Both the position numbers and the translations under genes were made by a program. 64,000 bases of DNA from Akkermansiaceae bacterium. GTDB taxonomy: Bacteria > Verrucomicrobiota > Verrucomicrobiia > Verrucomicrobiales > Akkermansiaceae. This document shows positions 17,326 to 26,538 of the stretch, one piece after another. The stretch is taken from positions 78,001-142,000 of the forward strand of contig JAPKCM010000004.1 of the NCBI GenBank assembly GCA_028822935.1. Reading direction: 5' to 3'. Position 1 is the first letter of the stretch. Each line of letters starts with the position of its first letter. A model generated the notes under the pieces. It was not told the DNA's origin. It searched no databases and saw nothing but the letters and a program-made list of their open reading frames with translations.

Positions 17326-18843
17326 TTACTTCAGGCGACCTTTCCGGCGAAGATAAGGCGGAATATCGAGATCTTCCCCTTTTTCAACATTGGGATCTCC
17401 ACCGGCAAAACGACCTTTCGGCCCGCCTTCGAGTGCCAGCTCTCCTTGACCCGCTGACTTCTTTCCCACCGGCGCTTCGTGAAGTTCTTCTTCCGGGGAT
17501 TCCGATTCGACCACTGGTTCAAGCTGAACCACTTCTTCGTCGATATCGGGAATTTCATCATCCTCCACAACCCGGAGTTCTGGGACGGCAAAATCTTCTT
17601 CAGGCTCAATCCTGGCCTCCTGCACCTCAAGCTCTTCCTCGGTCTCCACGGCATCTTCTTCGACCTCATCCACCGTTTCAAAAACAGCCCCCATCTCTTC
17701 TTCCTCAACAGATTCGATATCACCCTCTAAGCCGCTCTCTTCCTCAATTTCCACTTCTACGACGAACTCTTCCGCCTCTTCCATTTTCGGCTCAGAGGCT
17801 ACTTCTTCGACTTCCTCAGCGAGGACAGGCTCCTCCACTTCGGGAAGGTCGGTAATTGAAACCATCTTGAGCCGATCTTCCGGCAAGGCGCTGATAATCG
17901 TCACACTCAACGAGTCTTTCATCGCCTTATCCGTGGCCGCGCCAAAGAGAACGTGGGCGTCTTCCGGAAGATGTTTCATGAGGCCTTCCATCAGAAGTTC
18001 GATTTCGAAAAGCGTCATGTCATCGCCTCCGCAAATATGCACCAAGACAGTGGTGGCATCTGCCAAAAGGGATCCGCGATCCAGCAGCGGACTATTCAAA
18101 GCCGACTTGAGCGCGCCTTGAGCCCGATTTTCGCCGCGTGCGAGGCCCGAACCAAAGAGACAACGCGAACGAGTCGTCTTCAGCGCCGACATCAGCTCAT
18201 CAAGGCCCACATTGATCAGTCCGGGACGAAGAACGAGGCGAGAAACTGCCGTAATGCTGTCAGAAATCATGCGATCCGCAGCTGAAAAGGCTTCATGAAC
18301 TCCCTGCTTGGGAAGGACCAGCTCGCCCATGCGCCCATTGTCAAAAGTCACTAAAGCGTTCGCCAGCACCGCAAGCTGATTGAGCGATTCTTCCGCTTGT
18401 TCGCGCCGACGGCGCCCCTCAAATCCAAAGGGCATGGTTGCAAATACCACCACAAAAGCACCAGCCTCGCGCGCCAAGCGGACCACAATCGGAGCAGCTC
18501 CCGAACCTGTTCCGCCACCGAGTCCTACGCAGATAAAGACGATTTGACGGTCACGAAAAGATTCACGGATCTCCGTTTCAGCCTCAAGAATAGAATTTTG
18601 GCCCAACTCAGGATCACCTCCAGCCCCAAGACCCTTCGTCAAATCGCGCCCTAATTGAATCTTCTCGCCCGCCACTGAACTGGCCAGCGTCCGCACATCA
18701 GTATTCAGCGCCAGAAGCTCTGCACCCTCAATTCCATCAAGGGCTACGCGATCCAACATATTGGCTCCGGCTCCTCCCAGGCCCACTATTTTGACAGCAC
18801 TCTCAGGGATAGTCTGCTGGCGGTCGCGTTCGAATTTGATCAT
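17326..18843 (-). CDS. ftsZ: Cell-division tubulin homologue FtsZ, divergent form with long acidic tail
   Basis: FtsZ polymerises with GTP at the division site. The GTP-binding half is clear (VGLGGAGANMLD at about 20-31, tubulin signature GLGGGTGSG at about 107-115), as are SPLLD and the C-terminal conserved peptide DIPPYLRRKGR, which binds FtsA/ZipA-like partners. The protein is 505 residues against about 380 usual. The excess is a Glu/Val-rich linker of about 150 residues between the globular core and the tail. The T7 synergy loop, canonical NxDFADVR, reads NVGLDELM (about 211-218), so the first catalytic aspartate is glycine and the second is glutamate. The gene is not beside ftsA/ftsQ; it heads a run with ribF and rsgA. 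Confidence 0.93.
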   Translation of the reverse strand: MIKFERDRQQTIPESAVKIVGLGGAGANMLDRVALDGIEGAELLALNTDVRTLASSVAGEKIQLGRDLTKGLGAGGDPELGQNSILEAETEIRESFRDRQIVFICVGLGGGTGSGAAPIVVRLAREAGAFVVVFATMPFGFEGRRRREQAEESLNQLAVLANALVTFDNGRMGELVLPKQGVHEAFSAADRMISDSITAVSRLVLRPGLINVGLDELMSALKTTRSRCLFGSGLARGENRAQGALKSALNSPLLDRGSLLADATTVLVHICGGDDMTLFEIELLMEGLMKHLPEDAHVLFGAATDKAMKDSLSVTIISALPEDRLKMVSITDLPEVEEPVLAEEVEEVASEPKMEEAEEFVVEVEIEEESGLEGDIESVEEEEMGAVFETVDEVEEDAVETEEELEVQEARIEPEEDFAVPELRVVEDDEIPDIDEEVVQLEPVVESESPEEELHEAPVGKKSAGQGELALEGGPKGRFAGGDPNVEKGEDLDIPPYLRRKGRLK

Positions 18844-19029
18844 AATAAGTTGAAATTTAAGATCGGTTTACCAATGGAAATTCTAAGATGCGAGAGAAAA
18901 AGACAACAAAAAAACCTTAGAGCATCGTTAAATAGGAGTGACTCTTCCTAAATTCTCGCTGGTCCCAGCACGTTTCACCTGCAAGAGTCCCACAAAGGAC
19001 ATTGTGTTTCCAGAGAACACCTCATCGCC

Positions 19030-21753
19030 ATGCCTGATTCTGATCCATCACCGCAACTGACTCCCATTCCTAAGGAGCTCAAGAAACAGCTCGCTGAGTT
19101 CCAACGCCAGTTGTGGCGCACTAAGATAGTCGAAGCAATACTCGCAGGGTTCTTCGGCTTGATTATTTCCTTCTTGGTCGTCTTTGTCCTCGACCGCTTC
19201 ATCGCCACCCCACCGCTTGCCCGTCTCGGCATTCTTATCGCGGGAACTTCGCTTTTCGCGATCTTCGCGCCGCTCATGATGCGCCGCTGGATCTATGGCC
19301 ATCGCAAAGAAGGCCAGCTTGCCCACCTCATTTCTAAAAAGTTCCCCAAACTCGGTGACCGGCTCCTCGGAGTCGTCGAACTTCAGGACCAAAAGGAATC
19401 CCACAAAACCCTCTCTCCCGAACTCCGGGCCGCTGCGATGGCACACGTCGCCCGCCAAGCCGGGAAAAAAGACATGGGTGAGGCCCTCCCGATTTCCCAC
19501 TACAAGAAGCTCGGTCTGGGAGTGGCTCTGGGAGCTCTCTGCGTCATCCTGGGTTTCTCCTTCGCTCCCAAGGCCGGATCCAACGCGCTCAAGCGCTGGC
19601 TTCTTCCGCTCTCGGACACCGAGCGCTACACATTCACCCAGCTGGACCTCTCAGGACTACCTGATCCCTACACCGTCCCCTATGACGAGCCTTTTGTCAT
19701 CATCGTCCCTCTCAAGGAAGAAACCGATGATCGCCCCGAGATCGCCGAAGCGCGCTACGGCTTGCAGGACTGGCTCGAAACCGATTTGGGTGAAAAGGGC
19801 TACCGTTTCGAATTCCAAGGTCAGCAGAGTCGCGACGTTCTCACTCTTCGCGTCGGCGATGCTCTCCACCGCATCCGCATCGAACCCGAGATTCGTCCAG
19901 AACTCACCGCCCTCGACGCAAAGGTCACTCTTCCCGCCTACCTTCAGCTCGAACCCAAGACCATCGACATCCGCTCCGGCACCCTGAGCGCGCTTGCCGG
20001 AAGCACGATTAAACTCGAAGGAACCTTTTCACGTGACCTCAAAAGCGCCACCGGAACCGTCACCGCTCTTCCTTCCGATGACGAAGTCGTCAGCACCTTT
20101 GAGGAAGCTTCAGAAACAGAAACGGAACAGCCCGCTCCCCTTCCCGATCCGACCCCCCTGAAACTCACCATTTCCGAAGACCGAATCACCTCGTCTCCGA
20201 TCGAGTTGGGCGAATTTCGTGTCGAAATTCCCCTTCAATGGACCGACGTCAAGGGCCTCGAATCTTCCACAAGCTTCAACCTCAAAATCCAGACCGCCCA
20301 CGATCAAGCGCCTCTTGTTTACACCCAAGGCATCGAGCGCCAGATCGTCATCCTCGCCGGAGAAACCCTCGAATTCGAGGTGATGACCGAGGACGATTAC
20401 GGCATCCAAGAGATCGGACTGATGTGGCAAGGTGAATTCACCAAGCCTACCGACGAGTCCCCCGCCTCCGGGGAACTCCTTCTGAAGCAGGGTTCTCCCA
20501 GCAACTCGCGTCTTTCCGAGCTCGCCATCTTTTCTCCCAAGACCCACGGAATCGTCCCGCAAAAATTGACCCTCGTTGGCTATGCGCAGGATTTCAAACC
20601 AGAGCGGGAACGGAGCCTTTCCGAGCCCATCATCATCTACATCCTCACCGAAGACGAACACGCCCAGCTCCTCAAGCAACGATTCGACCGCCTCATCGGT
20701 GAACTCGAGGACGCCGCCCGCCGTGAGCAAAACAACCTCGACACAAACGAGCGTCTCGACCAGCTGAACAAGCCCGAAGATCTCCAAAATGAGGAGAATA
20801 AAGAAAAGCTCGCCCAGCAGGAAGACGCCGAGGATCAGAATGCCGAGAAGATGGAAGAGATCGCCAAGAAGATGGAAGAACTCTTCAAGGACGCCGCCCG
20901 TAACAAATCGATCGAAAAGGAGACCATGAAAAAAATGGCCGACTCGCTCCAAAATATGAAGGAGCTGGCCAAGCAGGATCTCCCTGAGATCGAGAAGAAG
21001 CTCAACGAATCCCAAGACAACAAGTCCACCCCTGAAAAAGCCAAGAAGGATCTCCAGGAAGCGATCGAGAAACAAAAGGAAGCGCTTAAAAAGATGCAGG
21101 AGACCATCAAGAAGGCCAACGAAGCCAACAACAACTTCGAGGCCTCCACCTTCATCAATCGACTCAAGCGCGCCGCCTCCGACGAAGACGGAATTTCCAA
21201 CAAACTCGTCTCCTCAATGACGGGTCAGAATTCCGAGAGCAAGAAGGCCGCCACGCCCCTCCTCGGAGCCGCTGCCGAATCAGACACTTTCGATCCAGTT
21301 TTCCGACGCATGATTGAAATGCTAGGCACCCAGCAACGCCGCACCGGAAGCGACGTGAACTGGATTCAAGAAGACCTCGCCAATTTCTACGCGCGCACTC
21401 AAAAAGAAATTCATAAGGAAATCGTGGACGACATGAAGAGGTCCGAGATCAGCCTGAAGCTTGAAGGTCTCCAAACCCGGATTAGCAAGAATCGGAGTTT
21501 TACCGCCGCTCTTGAAGCCAAGAAGTGGGGAGCTCAACTCCGCGAATGGGCTAAGAAACTCGAAGGCACCCCACCCGATGCCGCTGGTGGTGATGGCGGC
21601 GGTGAAGGAGGGGCCAGCCCCGAGGAGAAAGATTTCGAATTCATGCTCAAAGTGATGCGCATGGTGCAAGCGGAGCAAGATATCCGCTCCCGCACCCGTT
21701 CTCTAGAACAGCTCATGCGCTCCGTCGAACTTCGCAAAGCCGGACAAAATTAA
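19030..21753 (+). CDS. Membrane-anchored coiled-coil protein, DUF4175-like
   Basis: The 907-residue protein has three N-terminal membrane helices (about residues 38-58, 68-86 and 158-178). A large extracytoplasmic beta-rich middle part follows (around YTVPYDEPFVIIVPL, ITLPAYLQLEPKTIDIRSGTL-type strands and an Ig-like DQAPLVYTQ...DDYGIQEIGLMW segment). A long, highly charged coiled coil (about 555-720, rich in Lys/Glu/Gln) and a C-terminal helical part complete it. The layout resembles the DUF4175/TIGR02302 group of large envelope proteins. It is the first gene of a seven-frame run and starts 186 bases from divergent ftsZ. A structural or scaffolding role in the cell envelope is inference. Confidence 0.65.
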   Translation: MPDSDPSPQLTPIPKELKKQLAEFQRQLWRTKIVEAILAGFFGLIISFLVVFVLDRFIATPPLARLGILIAGTSLFAIFAPLMMRRWIYGHRKEGQLAHLISKKFPKLGDRLLGVVELQDQKESHKTLSPELRAAAMAHVARQAGKKDMGEALPISHYKKLGLGVALGALCVILGFSFAPKAGSNALKRWLLPLSDTERYTFTQLDLSGLPDPYTVPYDEPFVIIVPLKEETDDRPEIAEARYGLQDWLETDLGEKGYRFEFQGQQSRDVLTLRVGDALHRIRIEPEIRPELTALDAKVTLPAYLQLEPKTIDIRSGTLSALAGSTIKLEGTFSRDLKSATGTVTALPSDDEVVSTFEEASETETEQPAPLPDPTPLKLTISEDRITSSPIELGEFRVEIPLQWTDVKGLESSTSFNLKIQTAHDQAPLVYTQGIERQIVILAGETLEFEVMTEDDYGIQEIGLMWQGEFTKPTDESPASGELLLKQGSPSNSRLSELAIFSPKTHGIVPQKLTLVGYAQDFKPERERSLSEPIIIYILTEDEHAQLLKQRFDRLIGELEDAARREQNNLDTNERLDQLNKPEDLQNEENKEKLAQQEDAEDQNAEKMEEIAKKMEELFKDAARNKSIEKETMKKMADSLQNMKELAKQDLPEIEKKLNESQDNKSTPEKAKKDLQEAIEKQKEALKKMQETIKKANEANNNFEASTFINRLKRAASDEDGISNKLVSSMTGQNSESKKAATPLLGAAAESDTFDPVFRRMIEMLGTQQRRTGSDVNWIQEDLANFYARTQKEIHKEIVDDMKRSEISLKLEGLQTRISKNRSFTAALEAKKWGAQLREWAKKLEGTPPDAAGGDGGGEGGASPEEKDFEFMLKVMRMVQAEQDIRSRTRSLEQLMRSVELRKAGQN

Positions 21754-21777
21754 AAAACCTCAAACCAAGAACAGTAG

Positions 21778-22125
21778 ATGAAAAAAACGATACTTACCTC
21801 CCTGCTCGGACTCGGCCTTATGGCCCCCTCCGGAGCTGAGGAGAGCAAAAAGCCAACCGAAGCAGCAAAGGCGGAGGCCACCGTCAAACACGATAAAGGC
21901 ACCCAGAAGCTCGCCGATGACCAGGACACTGTTTCCGCAGACGTTCAGGAACTCATCGACGAGCAGACCAATGCCAAAGTCATCGATCTTCTCTCCCAAG
22001 TAGAGTCGCTCATGGCGGAGACCACAGACCGTCTCGACGAGAAAAACACCGGCGGCGAGACCATCGCCATCCAGACCGAGATCATCGAGAGAATCTACGA
22101 AGCAGCCAAAGAAAAGAGCCAATGA
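21778..22125 (+). CDS. Small exported protein of unknown function, probably the N-terminal part of a longer protein
   Basis: The 115-residue product has a signal peptide (MKKTILTSLLGLGLMAPSGAEE) and a short helical domain with DDQDTVSADVQELIDEQTN and IQTEIIERIYEAAKEK. The family is not recognised. It ends in TGA. The same frame continues past it with QSSGS, a second TGA, then PNSQQS and straight into the next small frame at 22162. The two parts therefore look like one protein interrupted by two nonsense codons. It lies 24 bases after the DUF4175-like gene. Confidence 0.6.
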   Translation: MKKTILTSLLGLGLMAPSGAEESKKPTEAAKAEATVKHDKGTQKLADDQDTVSADVQELIDEQTNAKVIDLLSQVESLMAETTDRLDEKNTGGETIAIQTEIIERIYEAAKEKSQ

Positions 22126-22161
22126 CAAAGCAGCGGTAGTTGACCGAATAGTCAACAGAGC

Positions 22162-22425
22162 ATGGGTGCCATGCTCCAAATGATGCAAGAAATGATGGGT
22201 AAAGGCGATAAGCCCGGAGATAAGCCAGGTCAAAAACCTGGCGACAAGCCAGGCCAAGGCCAAACGGCGGAATCCGACGCAGCCAACACCGCCAATGTTG
22301 GGCCATCGAAGGGAATCACTGCCGAACGCCGCGTCCCCAAGGCCGCAGGTCGCTCTGGTGCCGGACTCCCCCCCGAATTCCAAAAAGCGCTCGACGCCTA
22401 CAACAAATCCACTCCTAAAAAGTAA
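22162..22425 (+). CDS. Small Met/Gly-rich protein with GDKPG repeats, in frame with the preceding gene
   Basis: The 87-residue frame starts at MGAMLQMMQEMMGKG and has a low-complexity KPGDKPGQ repeat stretch and a basic tail (FQKALDAYNKSTPKK). It has no signal peptide or convincing ribosome binding site. It is in the same reading frame as the gene ending at 22125, separated only by two TGA codons (22123 and 22141) with coding-like linker between them. It is probably the C-terminal half of one ancestral exported protein. Alternatively it may be translated on its own or by readthrough. Confidence 0.5.
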   Translation: MGAMLQMMQEMMGKGDKPGDKPGQKPGDKPGQGQTAESDAANTANVGPSKGITAERRVPKAAGRSGAGLPPEFQKALDAYNKSTPKK

Positions 22426-22436
22426 GTCCTCCTCCC

Positions 22437-23420
22437 ATGCGCTTCCTCCCATCCGCACTCCTCTTTACTTTAGCGTTGCCCCTCTTCGGGCAATCGGTTC
22501 CTCGTCGTGAAGAGGACCCGATCCCAGCTAAAGTGGAGAACATCTACACCCGCGGATTACGCTACCTCTCACAGTCTCAGAATACCGAGGGAGCGTGGGA
22601 TGACAGTCAGGGAAAAGAACCCGGAGTCGTGGGCCTCTGCATCATGGCCTTCCTGGCCCATGGAGAGGACCCGAATCACGGACCTTACGCCGAGAATATC
22701 CAAAAAGGAATCTCCTTCATTCTCGAGCAACAAAGCAAAACCAACGGCTACATTGGCACTAGCATGTATAGCCACGGCTTTGCCACTCTCGCTCTCGCCG
22801 AGAGCTATGGCATGTTCCGAGACGATCGCATCGCTCCTGCTCTGAAGCAGGCCGTCGATCTGATCCTCTCGTCGCAAAAACGAAACTCACGAGGAGCCTG
22901 GCGCTACTCACCCGAGAGCACCGACGCCGACTCAACCGTTTCCGGCTGCCAAATCGTCGCCCTCTATGCCGCCCGCAATGCCGGAATCCCGGTCCCTGAA
23001 GAAGCCTTTACCCAAGGCCTCAAATACATGGCCAAATGTCGCGGGGGCGATGGTGGATACGGCTACACTTCCGGCATGGGAGACAAGCCCACCCTCACCG
23101 CCATTGGCCTTCTCACCCAAGCTCTCGCCAAGCAACACGACACCCGCAGCTTTAAGGCCAGCACCAAGTATCTCAGTAAAAAGCTCAACTACCGCGAGAA
23201 GTATTACCCTTACTACTTCGAGTATTACATGTCCCAAGCCCTCTTCCACGCCGATGAAAAATCTTGGAACGATTGGAACGCCAAGAACATCGCTTACATG
23301 TCCGTTCTCCAGGGGCCCGACGGCTCCTTCCCGGGCAACAAAGGAAAAGCATTCTCGACCTCCGGCGCTCTCCTCTCTCTCGCTCTCAACTACCGCTTCC
23401 TCCCGATCTACGAAAAATGA
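22437..23420 (+). CDS. Exported prenyltransferase/squalene-oxidase repeat protein
   Basis: The 327-residue protein has a signal peptide (MRFLPSALLFTLALPLFGQ). It is built of alpha/alpha-barrel repeats of the terpene-cyclase superfamily, with QW-like motifs such as SQNTEGAWDDSQG, QKRNSRGAWRYSPES, CRGGDGGYGYTSG and LQGPDGSFPGN. It lacks the DxDD catalytic motif of class II cyclases, so a binding or scaffold role is more likely than terpene cyclisation. It starts 12 bases after the preceding frame, and its stop overlaps the next start (ATGA). Confidence 0.8.
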   Translation: MRFLPSALLFTLALPLFGQSVPRREEDPIPAKVENIYTRGLRYLSQSQNTEGAWDDSQGKEPGVVGLCIMAFLAHGEDPNHGPYAENIQKGISFILEQQSKTNGYIGTSMYSHGFATLALAESYGMFRDDRIAPALKQAVDLILSSQKRNSRGAWRYSPESTDADSTVSGCQIVALYAARNAGIPVPEEAFTQGLKYMAKCRGGDGGYGYTSGMGDKPTLTAIGLLTQALAKQHDTRSFKASTKYLSKKLNYREKYYPYYFEYYMSQALFHADEKSWNDWNAKNIAYMSVLQGPDGSFPGNKGKAFSTSGALLSLALNYRFLPIYEK

Positions 23421-25123
23421 ATCTGCGCCTCCTCACCCTTACCGCGCTTCTCGGAGGCTTGTCTTTGCAGTCCGTATACTCCCAGCGCCCCTTACAATTC
23501 CAAAACGTCAATAACTTTCGGATACCAAACCAAGCAGGCAACGACGAGATCCTCGACCTCCCCGAGTCCGACCCCTCAGGCACTGACCTCCTTCGCTTTA
23601 CCAACGGCGACATCATGCACGGCAATTTCGCCGGCTTAAAAGACGGCATCCTTTGGAACCGGCCCGACATCGACGAGCCCATACGCTTTGAGCTCAAGAA
23701 CCTCCGCCAAGTCGTCTTCGATGGCGGAAATAACTCTCCCGCCCAGCCAAAATCTCCCTTCGTCTCGCTCGTCAATGGCGACGAGATCCCAGGAAAAATC
23801 ATCTCCCTCGATGACAAAGCGCTTGTGATCGACAGCCCCCTCACGGGTCAAATCAGCATCCCGCGCGACCAACTCAAGACTCTCAATCCCAATCCCTTCG
23901 GCGGTCAACTCCACTATGCCGGCCCCTTCAGCAGTGACGAATGGGTCATGATCGATACCGAGAAAGAAGAAGTCAAAGAACCCGAGGAAAAGGAGGCTGA
24001 AGAAAAGAAAGAAGAGGACGAAGAGAAACCCAAACCGAATCCTTCATGGCTCTATTCAGGAGCCTCCCTCTACTCCACCAACACCCACGCGGTCGCCCTC
24101 GATGGGAAGCTCCCTGATGTGGGCCGCCTTCGATTTAAAATCGCATGGCGCAAGGGCTTTTCCTCCACTGTCGCCTTCCACGCAGATTTCAAGCGCCCCC
24201 TTCCCAGGGAAGAAGTAGCTCTTGAGCCCGAAATCGACGCCGATGCCGGGAAAGCCGAGGACCAGCCCATCGTTCCTGAGGAAGCAAAGGAACCCGAACC
24301 ACTCAAATACCAGCACCTTTTTGACCTCAAAAATGGCAAGGCCTTCCAGTCATTAGGGTGGCTTCCGGTCAATACTAGCTCCAGCCATCCCCAAACCTAC
24401 GGCAGCTCCTACGTCTTCAACTTTTCCTCTTCCTACGTCAACCTCTGGCGCTGCAGCTTTGACGAAGATGGGAAACCCTCCACTAAAAGCCTTCGAAACC
24501 AACGTCTTCCCGTCAATCTGGGACAAAGCGGAGAAGCGGAATTCGATCTTCGTTTTGACCGGACCAAGAACGTCATTTATCTCTACGTGAATGGCCTGTA
24601 TGCCTCCCAGTGGAATGACCTCGATGGCTATGTTGCCCCCGGTGATGGCCTCGCCTTTGCCGGAAATGGAAATTCTCGCATCAAGGTATCAGATATCCTC
24701 ATCACTTCCTGGAGCGGCACTCCTGACGGAGCCCGCTCTCTAGAGCACGAAGATCGCGACATCGTCCTCCTCACCAATGGAACTGATCGGTTCTCCGGCC
24801 AGATCACCAGCATCGCCGATGGCAAGGTTACCCTCAAAGGGCCCTACGCAGACCTCACGCTCCCTCTTGAGGAACTCTCGGAAATTCACTTCCAACGCTC
24901 CGGACTTGCTGATCTTCAAAAAATTAAATGGCCGGACGACACCGGAATCCTCCTCTTCAATCCCATCGGCCGCATCTCGCTCGTTCCCACTTCTTCTGAC
25001 GAAAACCATCTCTCCGGAAAGTCCCCCATTCTGGGCGACCTCAAGGTGAAACTCGACTCTGCGGCGCTCCTTCAATTCGCCGAGACCCCCGATACCCTTA
25101 GCGATTGGGTCACCGATTTTTAA
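23417..25123 (+). CDS. Exported NGD-module/LamG-like protein, paralogue 1 of 3
   Basis: The 568-residue exported protein starts at ATG 23417, overlapping the previous stop, and begins MNLRLLTLTALLGGLSLQSVYSQ. N-terminal beta modules have the pattern nGD-hydrophobic-G (TNGDIMHGNF at about 60, VNGDEIPGKI at about 115). A Glu/Lys-rich linker (about 175-200) leads to a concanavalin-like (LamG-type) domain of about 240 residues ending in NGLYASQWND...ILITSWSG. One more module (TNGTDRFSGQI, about 450) and a tail follow. The same architecture recurs in the next two genes. The function is unknown; the LamG fold suggests glycan or polymer binding in the periplasm or outer membrane. Confidence 0.7.
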   Translation: MNLRLLTLTALLGGLSLQSVYSQRPLQFQNVNNFRIPNQAGNDEILDLPESDPSGTDLLRFTNGDIMHGNFAGLKDGILWNRPDIDEPIRFELKNLRQVVFDGGNNSPAQPKSPFVSLVNGDEIPGKIISLDDKALVIDSPLTGQISIPRDQLKTLNPNPFGGQLHYAGPFSSDEWVMIDTEKEEVKEPEEKEAEEKKEEDEEKPKPNPSWLYSGASLYSTNTHAVALDGKLPDVGRLRFKIAWRKGFSSTVAFHADFKRPLPREEVALEPEIDADAGKAEDQPIVPEEAKEPEPLKYQHLFDLKNGKAFQSLGWLPVNTSSSHPQTYGSSYVFNFSSSYVNLWRCSFDEDGKPSTKSLRNQRLPVNLGQSGEAEFDLRFDRTKNVIYLYVNGLYASQWNDLDGYVAPGDGLAFAGNGNSRIKVSDILITSWSGTPDGARSLEHEDRDIVLLTNGTDRFSGQITSIADGKVTLKGPYADLTLPLEELSEIHFQRSGLADLQKIKWPDDTGILLFNPIGRISLVPTSSDENHLSGKSPILGDLKVKLDSAALLQFAETPDTLSDWVTDF

Positions 25124-25126
25124 GCC

Positions 25127-26527
25127 ATGCGTGCTCCCTTCCTTCTTTCCGCTCTCGCCTGCTTCGCCTTCCAAAGCGCATTTGCAAACGATCTCGTCGT
25201 TCTCAAAAATGGAGACCGTTTTTCGGGAACCATCGTCGGGCTCTCCGGCGGCCTTGTTCAAATCCAGAGTCCTCACAGTGATCAACCGCTGAGCATCGTC
25301 AGCGACGAGCTTGAAAACTTGAGTTTCGAAGAGGTCGAGATAATCGAGCCCCCCGCTCACTCCCACCAGGTCAATCTTCGCAATGGCAATGTCATTCCCG
25401 GAGAAGTCACTGGCCTTGATGCTCAAAATCTTCAGTTCAAAACTTGGTTCGCAGGACCACTCAGTATTCCCCGTAGCCAGATTAAATCGGTATTCTACGG
25501 AGTCACCCCTCAGCGCCTCCTCTACCAAGGACCCGACAACCTGGAAGAATGGGATCCCGATGAGGCCTGGGAATTTCGAGATGGGTCCCTCACATCCAAC
25601 AGCCAAAGTAGCATCGCACAGAACCTCGATCTCCCTGACCGCTTCATTCTCCGCTTCCACCTCAGCTGGCCGAACTCACCCAGTGTCCGCATTCATTTCT
25701 GCACCGATGCCGACGAAGGAAAAGAGAATCACGATGGCTACTCCCTCTACTTTTCCAGCCGTGGCGCCACTCTTCAACGCGCCATTCCTCCGGGCACCGA
25801 TGAGGACAAACCCCAGGTCCAAATTCTGGGAGGATCGTCCAAACGCACCAGCGACTTCATAGGACGCCAAACCACCGTCGAACTCCGTGTTGATCGTATC
25901 ACCCGGCGCATCATGCTCTATCTCGATGGCGAACTGCAGGGCAGTTTCCTTGATCCTAATCCCGCTCCCGCAGGAAAGAAGGTAATCTTCGAAAGCCAGT
26001 CTTCGGTACGAGGACAGATCACCCTAAGCGAGATCAAACTTCATGAGTGGGATGCCGTGACGCAGCGACTCCGCGTAGAACCACGCCAGGACGAAGAGAG
26101 CGACACTCTCACCACAGACGAAGGCGACCGCTACTCCGGCCAGATCCTGGAACGCATCGAATCTGGAGAGAACAGCTCCTTCAAAGTAAAGAGTCCCCTC
26201 CTCGCGCAAATCGTGACCATCCCAGAAAAGCGCTCGGCCATCCTCTACTTTGCCGAAGGAACTCTCCCCAAGGATTCCAAGTCATCCTACAAGCTCTCAC
26301 TCGCTTCCGGAGGTGAAATCGACCTTTCCGAAATCCAACTCACCAAAAAATCGCTCACCGGAAAACACCCCTGGCTCGGGAAGCTCACGATTGACAGGCA
26401 GGTCGTGAGCAAAATCAGTCGCCTCAGCGAAGAAAAGAAAACCGTAAACAAAGAAGCGCCCAAAGCCGATGATCCGAAAGCGCTCAAAGGCGCCCAACAA
26501 CTCCGCATCGAGATCGAAGCGAACTAA
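25127..26527 (+). CDS. Exported NGD-module/LamG-like protein, paralogue 2 of 3
   Basis: The 466-residue exported protein starts three bases after the previous stop with the signal peptide MRAPFLLSALACFAFQSAFA. Modules KNGDRFSGTIVGL (about 27) and RNGNVIPGEVTGL (about 86) precede a LamG-like domain (about 130-305, around QGPDNLEEWDPDEAWEFRDG, DRITRRIMLYLDGE, SEIKLHEWD). A third module follows (DEGDRYSGQI, about 330). It clearly shares ancestry with both flanking genes. The role is unknown; tight spacing indicates joint translation with them. Confidence 0.7.
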   Translation: MRAPFLLSALACFAFQSAFANDLVVLKNGDRFSGTIVGLSGGLVQIQSPHSDQPLSIVSDELENLSFEEVEIIEPPAHSHQVNLRNGNVIPGEVTGLDAQNLQFKTWFAGPLSIPRSQIKSVFYGVTPQRLLYQGPDNLEEWDPDEAWEFRDGSLTSNSQSSIAQNLDLPDRFILRFHLSWPNSPSVRIHFCTDADEGKENHDGYSLYFSSRGATLQRAIPPGTDEDKPQVQILGGSSKRTSDFIGRQTTVELRVDRITRRIMLYLDGELQGSFLDPNPAPAGKKVIFESQSSVRGQITLSEIKLHEWDAVTQRLRVEPRQDEESDTLTTDEGDRYSGQILERIESGENSSFKVKSPLLAQIVTIPEKRSAILYFAEGTLPKDSKSSYKLSLASGGEIDLSEIQLTKKSLTGKHPWLGKLTIDRQVVSKISRLSEEKKTVNKEAPKADDPKALKGAQQLRIEIEAN

Positions 26528-26538
26528 CTTTGCATCCC

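Noticed and set aside
20110..21075. 321-codon open frame on the minus strand, Leu/Phe/Gly-rich
   Set aside because: It is the complement of the charged coiled coil of the DUF4175-like gene; the apparent hydrophobicity comes from reading GAG/AAG codons backwards.
22123..22143. Selenocysteine reading of the two TGA codons
   Set aside because: No SECIS-like stem is apparent directly after them, the context is a low-complexity linker rather than an active site, and TGA ends several normal genes nearby.
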